This document shows, piece by piece, positions 39,775-51,751 of a stretch of 64,000 bases of DNA; positions within the stretch are counted from its first letter, which is position 1; every line of letters starts with the position of its first letter. Below the pieces are notes generated by a model. It saw only the letters and a list, made by a program, of their open reading frames with translations. It was not told where the DNA came from and searched no databases. Where the stretch lies: positions 1,486,581-1,550,580 of the forward strand of contig JASANH010001039.1 in NCBI GenBank assembly GCA_030248295.1. The letters run 5' to 3'. This stretch comes from Mesodorylaimus sp. YZB2_4 (taxonomy: Eukaryota; Nematoda; Enoplea; Dorylaimida; Dorylaimidae). Both the position numbers and the translations under genes were made by a program.

Positions 39775-41231
39775 CACGTGGGAATGTGGGTCTTCATGCA
39801 TGCATGAAGCAAATTCAGAAAATCCTGGAGTCGACCGGGTGTGAAAAGGTTTCTGAAATTCTAGTAGTGGGGACTTGCAAAACTACAGTACTTTTGACCC
39901 GTGAAAGTTTGCGTATTGCGTATTTTTCCTGCAGTCAGTGCATCTGAAATATCCAGTCCCATACTGTAACTAATTACGTGACCTTGTCTGCAAAACAGAT
40001 AACCATTCCGAACAGCATGAAAGACAGTCCTGGACTGAAAATAGTGCTGGCCTTGGATCGTGAATTTCCATGTCGAGCAATTCCAAAATCGTGTTTCGCA
40101 TGAAGACACCTCGCCAAGGTAAACCAACCTAAAAGGCTTACAATCAGAAAACGAAATTCGAAACGAGCGACTAGTCGTGCATGGAGCTACTAGCTGATCT
40201 CAGCATCCATGAAGAACATTGCGATTATAGCGAGTGGTAGAACACAACTCGGCTAATTTCCTCGAATATCAGCGAAATAGACTAGTTTTCCAAACTCATA
40301 GCAGGTAACTGGAGATTAGGGTCGGACGATAATAAGCGGGTCTTGACTTAATTAACAATACCGATTGGTCAAACAAAATCCGTGAAGCTCGTGACAGCAA
40401 TCCAGAGTTCCTCCGCCAATACTCTTTCAACACTGGAAATCCAACTTTCGGCCTAGTTGGTCATTTCGGTTGGTCAGGCGACACGTGCGATAACACGCAG
40501 CCTTGGTCAGCGTGTGAAGTAGTGTGCAGTGAGAGCGAGGGGGGATGATCTTCCTTCAGGCAAGGAGGGGCTGCACTTTACACTCGAGCAAGTTTGAGTG
40601 AGCTGCTAGTTTTTCTCTTTTCGTGGCCCTGATAGCTCAGTGGTACGACATCAGGATCGCAAGCGGAAGTTTGCGGGATCGAATCCTGGTGGGCGTGGCA
40701 CATTTGCACTGAGCAGCGTCACTAAAGCTGAGCCCTCCGGGGTGGCTGGTTTAGGGTTCCAGCCTCAAAGCGATCCCTAAAGCTTCGTGGGTTATCTTAC
40801 CACGTGTAAGTCTTTTGTTAATTTTTTACCATTATGGATCAAAAATATTGGGAAACCGTGGGCATACTGTCAGTTGAAAATTGACGGATTCACTCATTTG
40901 AGGAGTCTGTCGCAGCAAGTATCCAACTCCTGATGGCTGTACTCTCTATTTTGCATTTGGTCATATATTCTGATGGCGCCAGGTTTACTATACCAAAATC
41001 AGGGTACGTACAAAGTTTACAAAATTGTGAGAAGATGACACTTTGACAAAATCAGGTAAATATTGACTCGTAAGAAAGATTCTTTACCTGGAATTTTTTA
41101 AATTTTCGGCCGAACTCAGAGGCAACAGCTGCCGAACTAAAACGCTAGTCAATTATTGGATTTGTTGCGACCAGTAAGGGAAAGATGTATAAATTACAAG
41201 TTCGAATTTTTCCACCTGCTAATTTGGCTTG
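39775..41231 (+). repeat. 1.5-kb dispersed repeat, copy 1
   Basis: This is collinear and highly similar with 44558-46190, from GTCTTCATGCATGCATGAAG to CCACCTGCTAATTTGGCT. It contains an internal tRNA-like block (40625-40699). Compared with copy 2 it lacks about 165 bases next to 39900. No open frame is conserved between the copies, so it is a non-autonomous repeat of unknown class. Confidence 0.85.
40625..40699 (+). repeat. tRNA-derived promoter block within repeat copy 1
   Basis: GATAGCTCAGTGG (A box) and GGATCGAATCC (B box) occur at tRNA-like spacing, with a partial T-arm. The 5' and 3' ends do not pair into an acceptor stem. It indicates a SINE-like, RNA polymerase III-derived origin. The identical block is at 45575-45649. 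Confidence 0.6.
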
Positions 41232-41475
41232 TGGTAAGAACACATTCTGCCAGGTGTACGCATACTGTATACGCATCCAAATGTTAATGCGATGCACAAA
41301 GTTTGCGTACAGAATGCGTATTTTGTATGCAACCAACCCTACTTATTTTGCATCTGTGCATCGACTGCTTAAGTGACAGAATTACGGCCATATATGGCCG
41401 AGTTCGCTTATGATCACAGTCGCGTGGGAAGCGACCCCGTTATTCCCGTTATTTCCTTGTTTCCTTGACCCCGTT

Positions 41476-41604
41476 ATGATTAGTTTTACTCGACATAAAT
41501 TGTTTATTTTATTTTGTTTATGTGTCCCTCTGCTTTATCAGTGCACGATCTGTGCTTCGCAGTCGGAGTCATACAATACAAGCGACAAAGTTGCGAAATT
41601 ATAA
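41476..41604 (+). CDS. Possible small secreted peptide (42 residues)
   Basis: An ATG-initiated frame encodes MISFTRHKLFILFCLCVPLL with a short polar remainder, SQSESYNTSDKVAKL, ending in TAA. The first 27 residues have the shape of a signal peptide. No Kozak, splice or conservation evidence is available. It lies between transposon remnants, so chance is quite possible. Confidence 0.2.
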   Translation: MISFTRHKLFILFCLCVPLLYQCTICASQSESYNTSDKVAKL

Positions 41605-41985
41605 AAAGCAAGAAAACACGCACCTGCACCATTATGGCTAGATTTTTACTACAGTAGCAATTTTCTGGCCATTAACATCGAGCAGCGTTCAAGCTAGCCT
41701 GGCCTGTAGCCTAAATCGGGTTAGGCCCCCACCGCGCCTAGTTATGGGCGATCGTGTTCGAATTCAGGCCATTATGTGTGCCCCTTCACCCTCGATCGAA
41801 CTGCACCCAATTCTTTTCAGTTACACCACTTTTTTGTGGATTCAGCCTCTAGGTCCGATCAGGTAAGGAAAGTGTTCCCGACCTGACTCGAAACCTAAAA
41901 TCCAAAACCCAAACCTGACCCGACAAGGATTTTCTCTGACTCCTTTTCTCCGACCTTTTCGGGTGAGATTTCATTCCCACTTCTG

Positions 41986-43390
41986 ATGCCACCCATTTTC
42001 ACTTCCGATCACTCGACATTATCGATTCTTGCCTCGGGTGTTCTAAAGAAACGAGTGCCTGGCAGGCGTACCATTCCGCTGATCAAACGAGTGGACTGGG
42101 CTAAAGTTAATGATCACATATCGACCCTGGACTTTGAGCAAGTGGTAAACTCGTCGTCAACAGTCGATGATGCCTCCCAACAATTGGCTAGCTCTTCAAA
42201 TTCCGTTCTGGAGAAGCGTGTGCCCAAACGTTTAGTTCGCATGGACAAGCGATGTCCTTGGATAAACAGCTTTCTGCTCATACAAGAGAGAAATGCGGCA
42301 TATAAACGTTGGAAGCGAGATGGCAATCTTACTGATGAGTACATATTCAAAAATTTGCAACGCAGATGTAAGAAAAAAATTTATGAAGCAAATCGAGATT
42401 TCATTGTCATCACTTTTACTGATGATCAGTCGTCTAACGACTTTTGGGCCGCTTCCAGGACACTATCAACACATGATTAATCGATTCCTACAGTTTTACG
42501 GGATGAAATGAGCTGCCTTACCTTTGGTTCATTTGCTATTTTGAATGCATTCAATGAGCGGTTTGCAAGAAATTTTAAATCTATTGACTATGGTATATTT
42601 GAGCCGCTCCCGTCGGTCACTATTGATGAATCCGACTATTCAGTGTCTAGAAAATTCTTTTTGAATTGTTTACTTCTACCGGAGTCACGTATCGGACCTG
42701 GTTGAGACGGTCTTACTGTGTCAATTTTGAAAAACATCGCACCATCACATTGCCCTGCTCTCGCGGCTTCGTTCAATAGATCGATTAAATCGTGCATTTT
42801 TCCATCGATGCGGAAATCAGCAAAAGTTGTGCCAATACCAAAGCCAGGGGACATGTCGTTAATCAGTAATTATAGGCCGATATCGCTTATGTCGATTTTA
42901 TCAAAATTATTAGAAAAACATGTGGGCAGATTGCTGCACAAATTTATTCAGATTTCGCCTGACCAGCATGGGTTCTGGGAGCGTCGAGGAACCAACACTG
43001 CGCTCATTCCTACTGCGCAACAGATCTATGATCGGTCGGATAGTCCTAATTTTAAGTTCGTCCTTGCGGTTTATTTCGATTTGGCAAAAGCTTTCGATCA
43101 GATTCTCCGTTGCCCTTTATTGTCGACACTCCAAAATCATCATCGTGTTCCAGTCGAGTTGCTTGCGTGGATCAAGTCCTATTTATCGAGTCGAACCCAA
43201 CATGTCACAATTCGTGACTGCGCCTCAGCTGACTTGCCAGTGGTTAGTGGCGTCCCTCAAGGCAGCGTGCTTGGGCCTGTATTATTTATCGCCTGTATGG
43301 ATCCTCTGCTTGTGGAGCTTAAATATCGATATCCTGACTTTTCCTTGAATGCTTTCGCGGATGATTGTCGACTTCTCGTTCCTATTAAAA
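41986..43390 (+). mobile_element. 5'- and 3'-truncated CR1/Jockey-like LINE, two in-frame stops
   Basis: One reading frame covers the end of the endonuclease (TSDHSTLSIL), a linker, and most of the reverse transcriptase: KVVPIPKPGDMSLISNYRPI, FDLAKAFDQI, SGVPQGSVLGPVLF and the catalytic FADD. The frame is broken only by TAA at 42478-42480 and TGA at 42703-42705 (at a site usually coding Trp). The RT is cut off at about 43390, where an inverted piece of the 1.5-kb repeat begins. Both ends are missing, so it is inactive, but it decayed little. Confidence 0.85.
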
Positions 43391-43650
43391 ATCTTCACAC
43401 AATTTTTAAAACTTTGTACGTATCCTGATTTTGGTATAGTAAGCCTGGCGCCATCAGAATTTATGACCAAATGCAAAATGAGGGAGCAGCAATCAGGAGT
43501 TGGATATTTTCTGCGATAGAATCCTCAAATAAGTAAATCCGTCAATTTTTCACTTATGCCCAAGGTTTCCCAATATTTTTGATCCATAGTGGTCAAAAAT
43601 CAACAAAAGACTCACCCGTCGCGAGATAACTCACGAAGCTTTACAGGCAA
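43391..43650 (-). repeat. Inverted partial copy of the 1.5-kb repeat
   Basis: Read on the minus strand, this matches about 40780-41035: GTGGGTTATCT-like start, ATGGATCAAAAATATTGGGA, TTTGGTCATAAATTCTGATG. Its left end coincides with the point where the LINE frame loses RT homology, so one element truncated the other. Confidence 0.7.
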
Positions 43651-44064
43651 AAATTTATAAATGCTAAAATTTGAATTGGTTATTTTTATTTCCTCGTGAA
43701 AGACGTAAAAATGCGTGAATGGCCGGCTTAAATTTTTGTGAGCAGTGGTTTGCGGACTTCAATTCCGTTTTTGATATTATCTAGTCCTCACATGATACCG
43801 CTACAAAGTCATAATGTGTAGTGCTAGAAACCAGCTTCTGTCAGATCCTTTACTACGGATGGATGAACGTAAGGGTTATGACTTTTTAAACAGTTGAAAC
43901 TTGTTGTCCAATGCTAGCATCCATTGATGGTGACCCTGTCCCTGGCCCAGGGTCATATCAGTGGTCAGATCATAAGTCACGGTCAGACTATGGCAAGCCC
44001 CACCCATTAAGCAGAGTTGCCAAGAACTTAGAAATGGACCCTTACGCAGAAATCACTCCGAGAA

Positions 44065-44400
44065 AGCCGCGGTGGCTCACTTAGTTGAGGCGTTGGTAAC
44101 ACATTGCTTGGGCCAACAACACTGACCGGGAGGCCGCAGGTCTGTTGCGGCTGAGGACGGCTCTTTAGTAAGTTCATCGCTGGCCTTGCCCACCTGGCTC
44201 TGGGCGACTCGGATGCCGAACGAGTAGAGAATAAGGAAACTGGTTCCAAAACACCAATCGGGAAGGTCTCTCTTCTCGCCCAGTATCATGCTGGGATGCT
44301 GGTGCTGGCACAAGATGCCCTAATGTGGAGGTGCTCCTAGTGGAGACACGCAGAGGGGAACTGCTGTGAGAGCTGTTCACCTCACGGCCTTGCTTATCGT
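44065..44400 (+). repeat. tRNA-derived SINE of about 330 bp
   Basis: It starts with a tRNA-like head (GGTGGCTCACTTAGTTGAGG, GACCGGGAGGCCGCAGG). It continues with CACCTGGCTCTGGGCGAC and TGTGGAGGTGCTCC-type blocks, shared with the SINE at 51752-53442. It is a member of the same family as the SINE that hosts the hAT insertion, and it represents the uninterrupted site. Confidence 0.65.
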
Positions 44401-44557
44401 ATCAAGACTGCTGGCCGGCTATTGACAAAATGGCAGGAAAGTCCCGTGGGGAACTGGGGCGGCACAGAGGCCCAAACCCCTAGAAAAAAAGAAAATTGGG
44501 TCAGTCACATCTTGGAATTAATCTGACATTCTTGGAAATTACGCAGAATGTAAACGC

Positions 44558-46190
44558 GGGAATGCAGGTCTTCATGCATGCATGAAGCAAATTCAGAAAA
44601 TCCTGGAGTTAAACGGGTGTGGAAAGGTTTCTGAAATTCTAGCAGTGGGAACTTGCAAAACTACAGTACTTTCGACCCGTTTGTTTGTCCAAATTTGGTG
44701 TTGACCACGGCCTTAAAAAGGGTCCATATATCGAAGTTACTTTGCACTACGGTTAGTGAAATTACTTGATTTGAATGCGCATACGCAAAGTCTTTCGAAA
44801 GCGTATGCGTATTGCGTCATAAAATAATTGCATATCTCAAAAAGTACGCGTGAAAGTTTGCGTATTGCGTATTTTTCCTGTAGTCAGTGCATCTAAAATA
44901 TTAAGTCCCATACCGTAACTAATTACGAGACCTCGTCTGCAAATACAGATAGCCGTTCCGAACAGCATGAAAGACAGTCCTGAACTGAAAATATTGCTGG
45001 CCTTGGATCGTGGATTTCCATGTCGAGCAATTCCAAAATCGTGTTTCGCATGAAGACACCTCGCCAAGTGCAATCAACCTTAAAAACTTACAACAAGACA
45101 ACGAAATTCGAAACGAACGACTAGTCGTGCATAGAGCTACTAGCAGATCTCAGCATCCATGAAGAACATTGCGATTCTAGCGAGTGGTAGAACACAACTC
45201 GGCTAATTTCTTCGAAATATCAGCGAAATAGACTCGTTTTCCAAACTCATAGCAGGTAACTGGAGATTAGGGTCGGACGATAATAAGCGGGTCTTGACTC
45301 AATTAACAATACCGATTGGTCGAACAAAATCCGTGAAGCTCGTGACAGCAATCCAGAGTTCCTCCGCCAATACTCTTTCAACACTGGAAATCCAACTTTC
45401 GGCCTGGTTGGTCATTTCGGTTGGTCAGGCGACACGTGCGATAACACGCAGCCTTGGTCAGCGTGTGAAGTAGTGTGCAGTGAGAGCGAGGGGGATGATC
45501 TTCCTTCAGGCAAGGAGGGGCTGCACTTTACACTCGACCAAGTTTGAGTGAGCTGCTAGTTTCTCTCTTCTCGTGGCCCTGATAGCTCAGTGGTACGACA
45601 TCAGGATCGCAAGCGGAAGTTTGCGGGATCGAATCCTGGTGGGCGTGGCACATTTGCACTGAGCAGCGTCACTAAAGCAGAGCCCTCCGGGGTGGCTGGT
45701 TTAGGGTTCCAGCCTCAAAGCGATCCCTAAAGCTTCGTGGGTTATCTTACCACGTGTAAGTCTTTTGTTAAATTTTGACCATTATGGATCAAAAATATTG
45801 GGAAACCATGGGCATACTGTCAGTTGAAAGTTGACGGATTCACTAATTTGAGGATTCTGTCGCAGCAAGTATCCAACTCCTGATGGCTGTACTCTCTATT
45901 TTGCATTTGGTCATAAATTCTGATGGCGCCAGGTTTACTATACCAAAATCAAGATACGTACAAAGTCTTAAAAATTGTGAGAAGATGAAACTGTGACAAA
46001 GTCAGACAAATATTGACTTGCAAGAAAGATTCTTCGGCCAATATTTTTTGAATTTTTTGCCGAATTGAGAGCCAAAAGCTGCCGAACTAAAACGCTAGTC
46101 AAATATTGGATTTGTTGCGACCAGTAAGGGAAAAATGTATAAATTACAAGTTCGAATTCTTCCACCTGCTAATTTGGCTCGTGGTAAGAA
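44558..46190 (+). repeat. 1.5-kb dispersed repeat, copy 2
   Basis: This is collinear with 39775-41231, with an extra segment at about 44685-44850. The tRNA-like block is at 45575-45649. The high similarity over 1.4 kb suggests recent segmental duplication or recent mobility. Confidence 0.85.
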
Positions 46191-46379
46191 ATTTCTTTTA
46201 ATTTTCATCTCGGCCCAAGCGGCTAATTAACGAACGCATTGCTCAGCGAATTGTGCTATGCCATTTGTTCTGATACTGACCGTCCGTTTCGCTGTAGAAC
46301 TTTTTTGCGATTTTTCTGAGCGACCGTGACGCCATCCGTTCCGTGATTCTCTTTCTCTTTCGAGGACCAATTGGACGTT

Positions 46380-46880
46380 ATAGTGATTCCCATATTTTGC
46401 TTCGGAAGCCATCCGTGTTTTTCTGAGTTTTCGATTGGTTATCTTTCCGGATTTCTTTCCGAAAGCCAGGAGGGGAAAGATCAAGAAAAAAGTTTCGTTT
46501 GCATTGGAGAAGATCATAGCCAAAACGCATGTGTGCGCTGCAAACAGAAAAAACGTCATTATCGAAGTGCCCAAAGACGTTCTTCATGCAGGATCAAAAA
46601 AAAACCGGCCTATCCTGTTTTCTGAGGGGCACAAGCCTGAAAATGCCTTGGTCAATTTGGAAGGACGTGGTCTTCTTCAAACCGCGAGTGCACATGTCAC
46701 GACTCTAAAATCGCCGCATTGAGAAAAGATCCGACGAGTCTTCGACTTTGGGAGTCAGCGCACGAAAAGAGTTTGTGAACAGTCGGGCTGCTTCTGTGTG
46801 ATAAGAATCGCCACAGGCCGCTCAAAATATTTTCTGACCAGATTATTGACCTGCGAGGAATTGTAAATTTTCCGGTTCCG
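46380..46880 (+). mobile_element. BEL/Pao retrotransposon gag zinc-knuckle and protease fragment
   Basis: Frames encode a double zinc-knuckle region (FCFGSHPC, then SFVCIGEDHSQNACVRC with one cysteine lost) spaced as in BEL/Pao Gag. Next come GRGLLQTASAHVTTLKSP and RRVFDFGSQR, which resemble the aspartic-protease flap and active site (usually FDSGSQRSF). Frameshifts and a TGA separate the pieces, and LTRs are not seen. A homologous knuckle lies at 50320-50505 on the minus strand. Confidence 0.6.
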
Positions 46881-47289
46881 ACTTTGGATTGATCAGACAA
46901 AAAAAATTGCGTATAATCGACACCAGTAAACAAAGCTTCTCTGTGTTTGCAATTTTTCCAAGAAATTTCTTAACAGCTGACAATTTCTCAGCATTACTCG
47001 AACTTCCGAGTGAAAGCCAAGAAATGGAATTTTTATCAAGTTGAAAAAGATATGTAAGCTGTTCCTGATGGTTTTAAGAAAACTAGAAAAGCAGGAACCC
47101 ATTGAAAGTCGAAAACAGATTTCATTACTCACAACATCAATTCCTGTTCCAACTGCCTTCTGTAATCGTCCCCCTTCCATCGCACGCAGTAGGGACTCCT
47201 ACTATTCAAGGTCCCTACATGGTCTCTTAGAGCTGCCCAGTTTTCCGCTATCTCCATGCCAGTGCTGCGAATTTAAAATCCATACACTT

Positions 47290-49800
47290 TCAATTTCTAG
47301 ACCAAATACTTGAACAGATCCTCCTTTATCCCCGTAATGTTCGCTGCTGTCGCACCAAGTGGTAAAATTTTGGTTTTTGCCTCTTTAAGCGTGGCGCCTG
47401 AGGCACTCCGAAATGTTCTGTAGTAAACTTCAAAAAATGCGTTCGATAGAGGCAGTATCTGCCACCAAAAAGTTGGCATCATCAGCAAAATTGCTGATTT
47501 TCAGCTCCCGTCCTAATATGTCAAATCCTCTTACAGCTGCGCCCCTCCTAATGAAATTTGCGACTGTCTCTGAGACGAGCACGTGCAATCAGGCCGACAA
47601 AGGGCATCCCTGCCGGATTTCTCTCCTTCGATTAAAGGGTGATGAGATGAATCCATTCACCTGCACCGCTGATGAGACCCGCCCCAGTTTATAGATCAGT
47701 CGAATCCGGCTTTGGGAGACTGATCCTAGCACAAAGCATTCGAGTACTCTATCCATATATTTCCATTCGACTACGTCGAAGGCTGCCATATGGTCCACAG
47801 AAAGAAGCATGCTTCCCGCCCCAGTCTCACTGATGTACTCTTGTAACCCCCCGCCTGGTAGGCCATGGCGAGTGGGAGAGAGTAATCGATACTCTCCCCT
47901 GGCTGGGAAACGTCAACCCCTCGGGTTGATGTTTCAGCCGTAGGTATAGTCGCAAGACTATCCTGCTCCAGTCGGAGTTTTTGTCCCGCCGACTTCGGTC
48001 GGCCGCCTCCCTCCTACGCCTGCCAGGCCTGGTTACACTCTACAGCATTGTAAAGGGTCACGACCCATTCTCTTATGTCTCTTCTAGGCACCGAGCAGGT
48101 CTGGTCCGGATGGACCCCTCTCTGATCACTTTCCTTAGTCTCATGACCAGAACTTTTGCCAGAATCTTTTAGTCCACATTCAACATTGTCAGTGGCCGCC
48201 AGTTAGACCTTTCCGCCATATCCCCTTCCTCCTTGTACAGTTGCGAAATAATGCCAAAGTAGCAGCTGGGAGGGAGGGGGCCCAGCCTTGATGAGGCCCC
48301 GTAAACCGTACTTAGTATCCATCCCATATCAGCCGAGAAAAGGCTGTAAAATTCGATTGGCAGGCCGTCGCTGCCTGGCGACTTCTTCTTCTTAAATGTG
48401 CTCTTCGCAGTCCGTATCTCATCTTCGTCAATCTCCTTGCCTAATTCCTCCCTGTCTTCGTCATCTGCCAAAAAATAAGAAACCTATCCCAAGAAGAGAT
48501 CAGCAGCCTCCCCGTCAATCGATCCCGTACGTAAACAAACACGCGTACTGCCTTCTTATTTCCTGTATGACTTCCAAGTGATCTTCGTACAAGGTCCCAT
48601 CCTCCCCACGGATCGCATAAATTGTCCTACTCTCAGCCAAGTTTTTCTGCATCAACTTGGTCGTTATTAATGTGAACTGGTCAGTTGCCAGGTCCCTATA
48701 ATGCGTTTTCATTAACCTCTTCCTTACTTCCTCGCGATCAAAAGCTTTGAGCCTCTCGCGAACAAACAAGAATTCCGCTTTTAACATCTCGCTCTTGGGG
48801 TGCAAGCCTAATAGTCTTTTAGCACCCTCTAACTCCTTTTCTAGCCATAAGCGGAATTTTCTGTTTTTTGCATCCATCGTTTTCTTACGACCTTTCCACG
48901 TTATGCCTATCTCATGTTCACACTCCTCCCATAACTCCAGCTCATCCTCATCGGATGCGTTAGTCAACTCAGTTTTCAACGCCTGAAGCTTATCCCTGAC
49001 GCACTCCTGCAAAAACCGGTCTTTCACTGGGAAGTCTACATCGAGCTTCCAGTAAGAAGGACCCCTTCTTACATTCGCAAATTAAAAATAAGTTTGAGTT
49101 CAAAAATTTTATGGTCTGACAGGCCCGTATTAATTAACTTATGTTTTACATATTATGATGCTACCACGTTTTCAGTGCCGTAAGTTCTATCGAGTCGCCC
49201 CTGCGTCTTGGTGCTGTGGGCAATAAGAGAGAATTCCATGGCCTTTGCATGATGAGCCCGAAAGATATCATGCAATTTGAATTTTGATGAGATCTTTCAG
49301 TCCCACCTCAGGGTACTGCGCGAGATGACTGCGATCCAGCTCCTTACATTCCACGAAATTAAAATCTCCTAAGCAGACACACGCATCATGGTACCTGAAT
49401 TTTTGTCAAGCCGTCTCATACAATCTTACAAAAAAACGCCTTCGTTGGCTGCTTCTAAGCTCGTGCATAGACTCCTAACAAGAGAAAGACCTTAGTGTCG
49501 TACTTGGCAGTCAACACTATTGCTCGACCTGGCACTCTTGTGATTCGGGCTATATCCGAAAACAAGGCTCTGCGATTCACCAGAATACACACACCCGCAC
49601 TATGCTCAGCTGAAAATGAAGAGGAATGAGATATTCTAAATTAAGATTCAAAAACACTTTACAAAAATGCGGCCTCCTTCGCGTTGCGAAAATGAGTCTC
49701 TTGTACACACAAAACATCAAAATCATTCACTAGTGAAAAAATAGACAATATTTTTGGAATTTTATGCCGTATCCCAGCTGCGTTATTTGTACTGTAGCAA
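47290..49800 (-). mobile_element. L1/Tx1-like LINE with endonuclease and reverse transcriptase, degenerate
   Basis: From high to low coordinates the frames show an AP-endonuclease (VNDFDVLCVQETHFRN, CVCLGDFNF, TGLSDHKIFELK). A long linker, 49027-48515, is open for 170 codons and rich in Lys/Glu. Then come KKKKSPGSDGLPIEFYSLF, SNWRPLTMLNVD, SVDHMAAFDVVEWKYMDRVL, RQGCPLSA and NFADDANFLVAD of the RT. Several frameshifts and stops occur, and the region after the RT palm is missing. It is a different clade from the LINE at 42 kb. Confidence 0.85.
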
Positions 49801-49886
49801 AAATTACTTTAGACCCTATTTATATAACAGAGGAAGAAAGAAAAGGGACCTAAGTTGGTGCCGAGTCTCAGAAGCTGACAAAAAAG

Positions 49887-50322
49887 GTGTTTAGTGTCGC
49901 CCGACGTTGGTTTTCGGCTAATGCAGAACAAGCGACGAGTGAAACTCGATTTCGAAATCAAATAGACGACGAGGATTTCCCGCCTTTAGCACCCTTGACG
50001 AGCCAGCTAGCAAATGTGGCACCACCATCACAAGTCCAAGAACACACGATCACAGCACACGACGACACGACGATACGACGATTGAAAAGACAGCTCTAGG
50101 AATTTACCCATTCTACGCCAAAGAATCACCGTTATCGAATCACTATCAATGCTCTTTTACGGTCGAAGGCCAAGTGTACAATACGACCGAACAATATCTT
50201 TTCAAAGAGAGGGCAATAAAGGTTGGAGACGAGAAAACGGCAAAAAAGATTATGAACTCGAAAACGGGTGCCAATGCGAAAACAGATGGCGAAACTGTTG
50301 AATTGGATGAGGCCAAATATGG
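49887..50322 (+). pseudogene. Truncated NADAR (YbiA-like) domain with a frameshift
   Basis: An N-terminal frame (49887-50099) has DEDFPPLAPLT. After a shift near 50095 the + strand reads YPFYAKESPLSNHYQCSFTV, GQVYNTTEQYLFKERAIKVG and DEKTAKKIM. This is the start of a NADAR/DUF1768 domain (compare SxxSNxxxxxF...T-E-x-Y/H). Known NADAR enzymes are N-glycosidases acting on riboflavin intermediates or ADP-ribose. The domain ends abruptly at about 50322, where an opposing BEL/Pao fragment starts. It may be a host gene relic or a domain carried by a retroelement. Confidence 0.55.
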
Positions 50323-50505
50323 GGTACGGGTGACTTTTGCAAAGCCAGTGGCCATGACCTTCTCGAATGCAGACGAAACATTTTTTCCTCGATCTTTTTC
50401 TTTCTGGCTTCAACTGTAGTCACTGGACATTCATCAGCCCAATGGTCGCTGTGGCAAAAGAAATATTTGCTACTCTGCCTCTTCTCAGCGTTGGACTGGG
50501 TCAAA
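50320..50505 (-). mobile_element. BEL/Pao gag double zinc-knuckle fragment
   Basis: The minus strand encodes KYFFCHSDHWADECPVTTVE followed by KCFVCIREGHGHWLC, a C-x2-C-x4-H-x4-C knuckle. The pair has the spacing seen in BEL/Pao Gag proteins. One frameshift lies between them. It is the same family as 46380-46880, and truncated. Confidence 0.6.
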
Positions 50506-50971
50506 AAGGAACCTGTCGTTTTTGTGATATCCGCCCTGTTTTTTTCTGGTCGTCAGACGACATGTGATATCCTCCATATCTACATATTCTGATTGAGGAT
50601 TTGGATAATTGAGATCGCGGTCCAGATTTTTGGGTACTCCGAATAATACGTGGCTGCTGAATTAAAATATCGTACTCTTCCGACATCGATTCTAGAGTTT
50701 ACTTTGTCTTTGCCGGCCACACCGCATTACAAATGAAACGTCGCGTTTAGATTCTCAAGCTGCTGAAGGAGCGCTGAAGGCAATGAAATTTTTGCCGTGA
50801 AATGTGCAAAAACTATTCCTCTAATAAGATAAAAATAAAAATACAAAAGAACAATCAAAATCTTTATTTATGCGGGCATCTAAGCTAATTCCATTTTAAA
50901 AAATCGAATCATTTGTTAAAACACAGTGACTGCATTCGTAACTTAGTGGTCTTTCAAGGACTCGTGTGTCC

Positions 50972-51141
50972 TCAGGCGACCATCTCGATCACAGTTGCCA
51001 GGATAATAAGCATCGTATTTTCCAGCATCGCAGGACTCCCTTCGTTGCACATGTCACCTTTGCATTCGCACACGGCGCATCCAGCGAGAAAGAAGCAGCA
51101 GTCCTTCTTGATTTCAAGCGACGAGCACGATTTGACTAAGG
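50972..51141 (-). CDS. C-terminal exon of a Ly6-like GPI-anchored protein (other exons not found)
   Basis: After a polypyrimidine acceptor (ATATTTCAG) the exon reads LVKSCSSLEIKKDCC, CAVCECKGDMCN and a hydrophobic tail TMLIILATVIEMVA before TGA. The final C-x-C-K-G-D-M-C-N and the hydrophobic C-terminus are the hallmarks of Ly6/uPAR-type GPI-anchored proteins. It shares phase and 3'-UTR sequence with the exon at 56382-56548. A polyadenylation signal AATAAA is at 50868-50863, about 100 bases after the stop. No signal-peptide or middle exon could be identified between 51.2 and 56.3 kb, a stretch invaded by SINE, hAT and other repeats. It may be a partial gene or a relic. Confidence 0.55.
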
Positions 51142-51751
51142 CTGAAATATTACATGGATATGCGAATAAGATCTGTTTTTCGATAGATGGCGAAGCCCTA
51201 TCGACTAGTTTCTGCACACTTTACGCGTGATATATTTTATACGCAAGGGTATGAGGTACGTGTGGTTGTTATTAAACCAAGGAAATCCAAAGTCAAGGAA
51301 GTGACGACGACTGTGGATACGATAAGGCAAACCGATAAATATGCATATGATTCCGATTTTTATATGCCAATAAAAGAAAAGATATCCTTATCAATATTTC
51401 AAAAAGGATATCAGTGAATTTCGATTTTAGATATTCGAAATATAATATGCACCTGAGATTAGTCATTCGGCTACAGGCGACCCAAAAAATCAAGACTGAA
51501 TTCCCAAGGTCACTTATTGCAAAATGAAAGACGAAAAATCAGAGATCTTGGCCGAATGCTTCAGCCTGAAAGCAAGATGCTGACAGCATGGCAATTTGAA
51601 GCGTCTGAATGGAGCTGCAGTCAACCAATCACGCTGTGACAGAACAAAAACAACACGTGGATGACCGAATCACCTGATACGGTGCAGCTAATAATGCAAA
51701 ATACGGTTATAGGACAACCTGTAAGAGGCTAATGTAACATAGCGAAAAGTT

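Noticed and set aside
40625-40699. Functional tRNA gene
   Set aside because: A and B boxes are present but the acceptor stem does not pair and the block recurs inside a dispersed repeat, so it is tRNA-derived.
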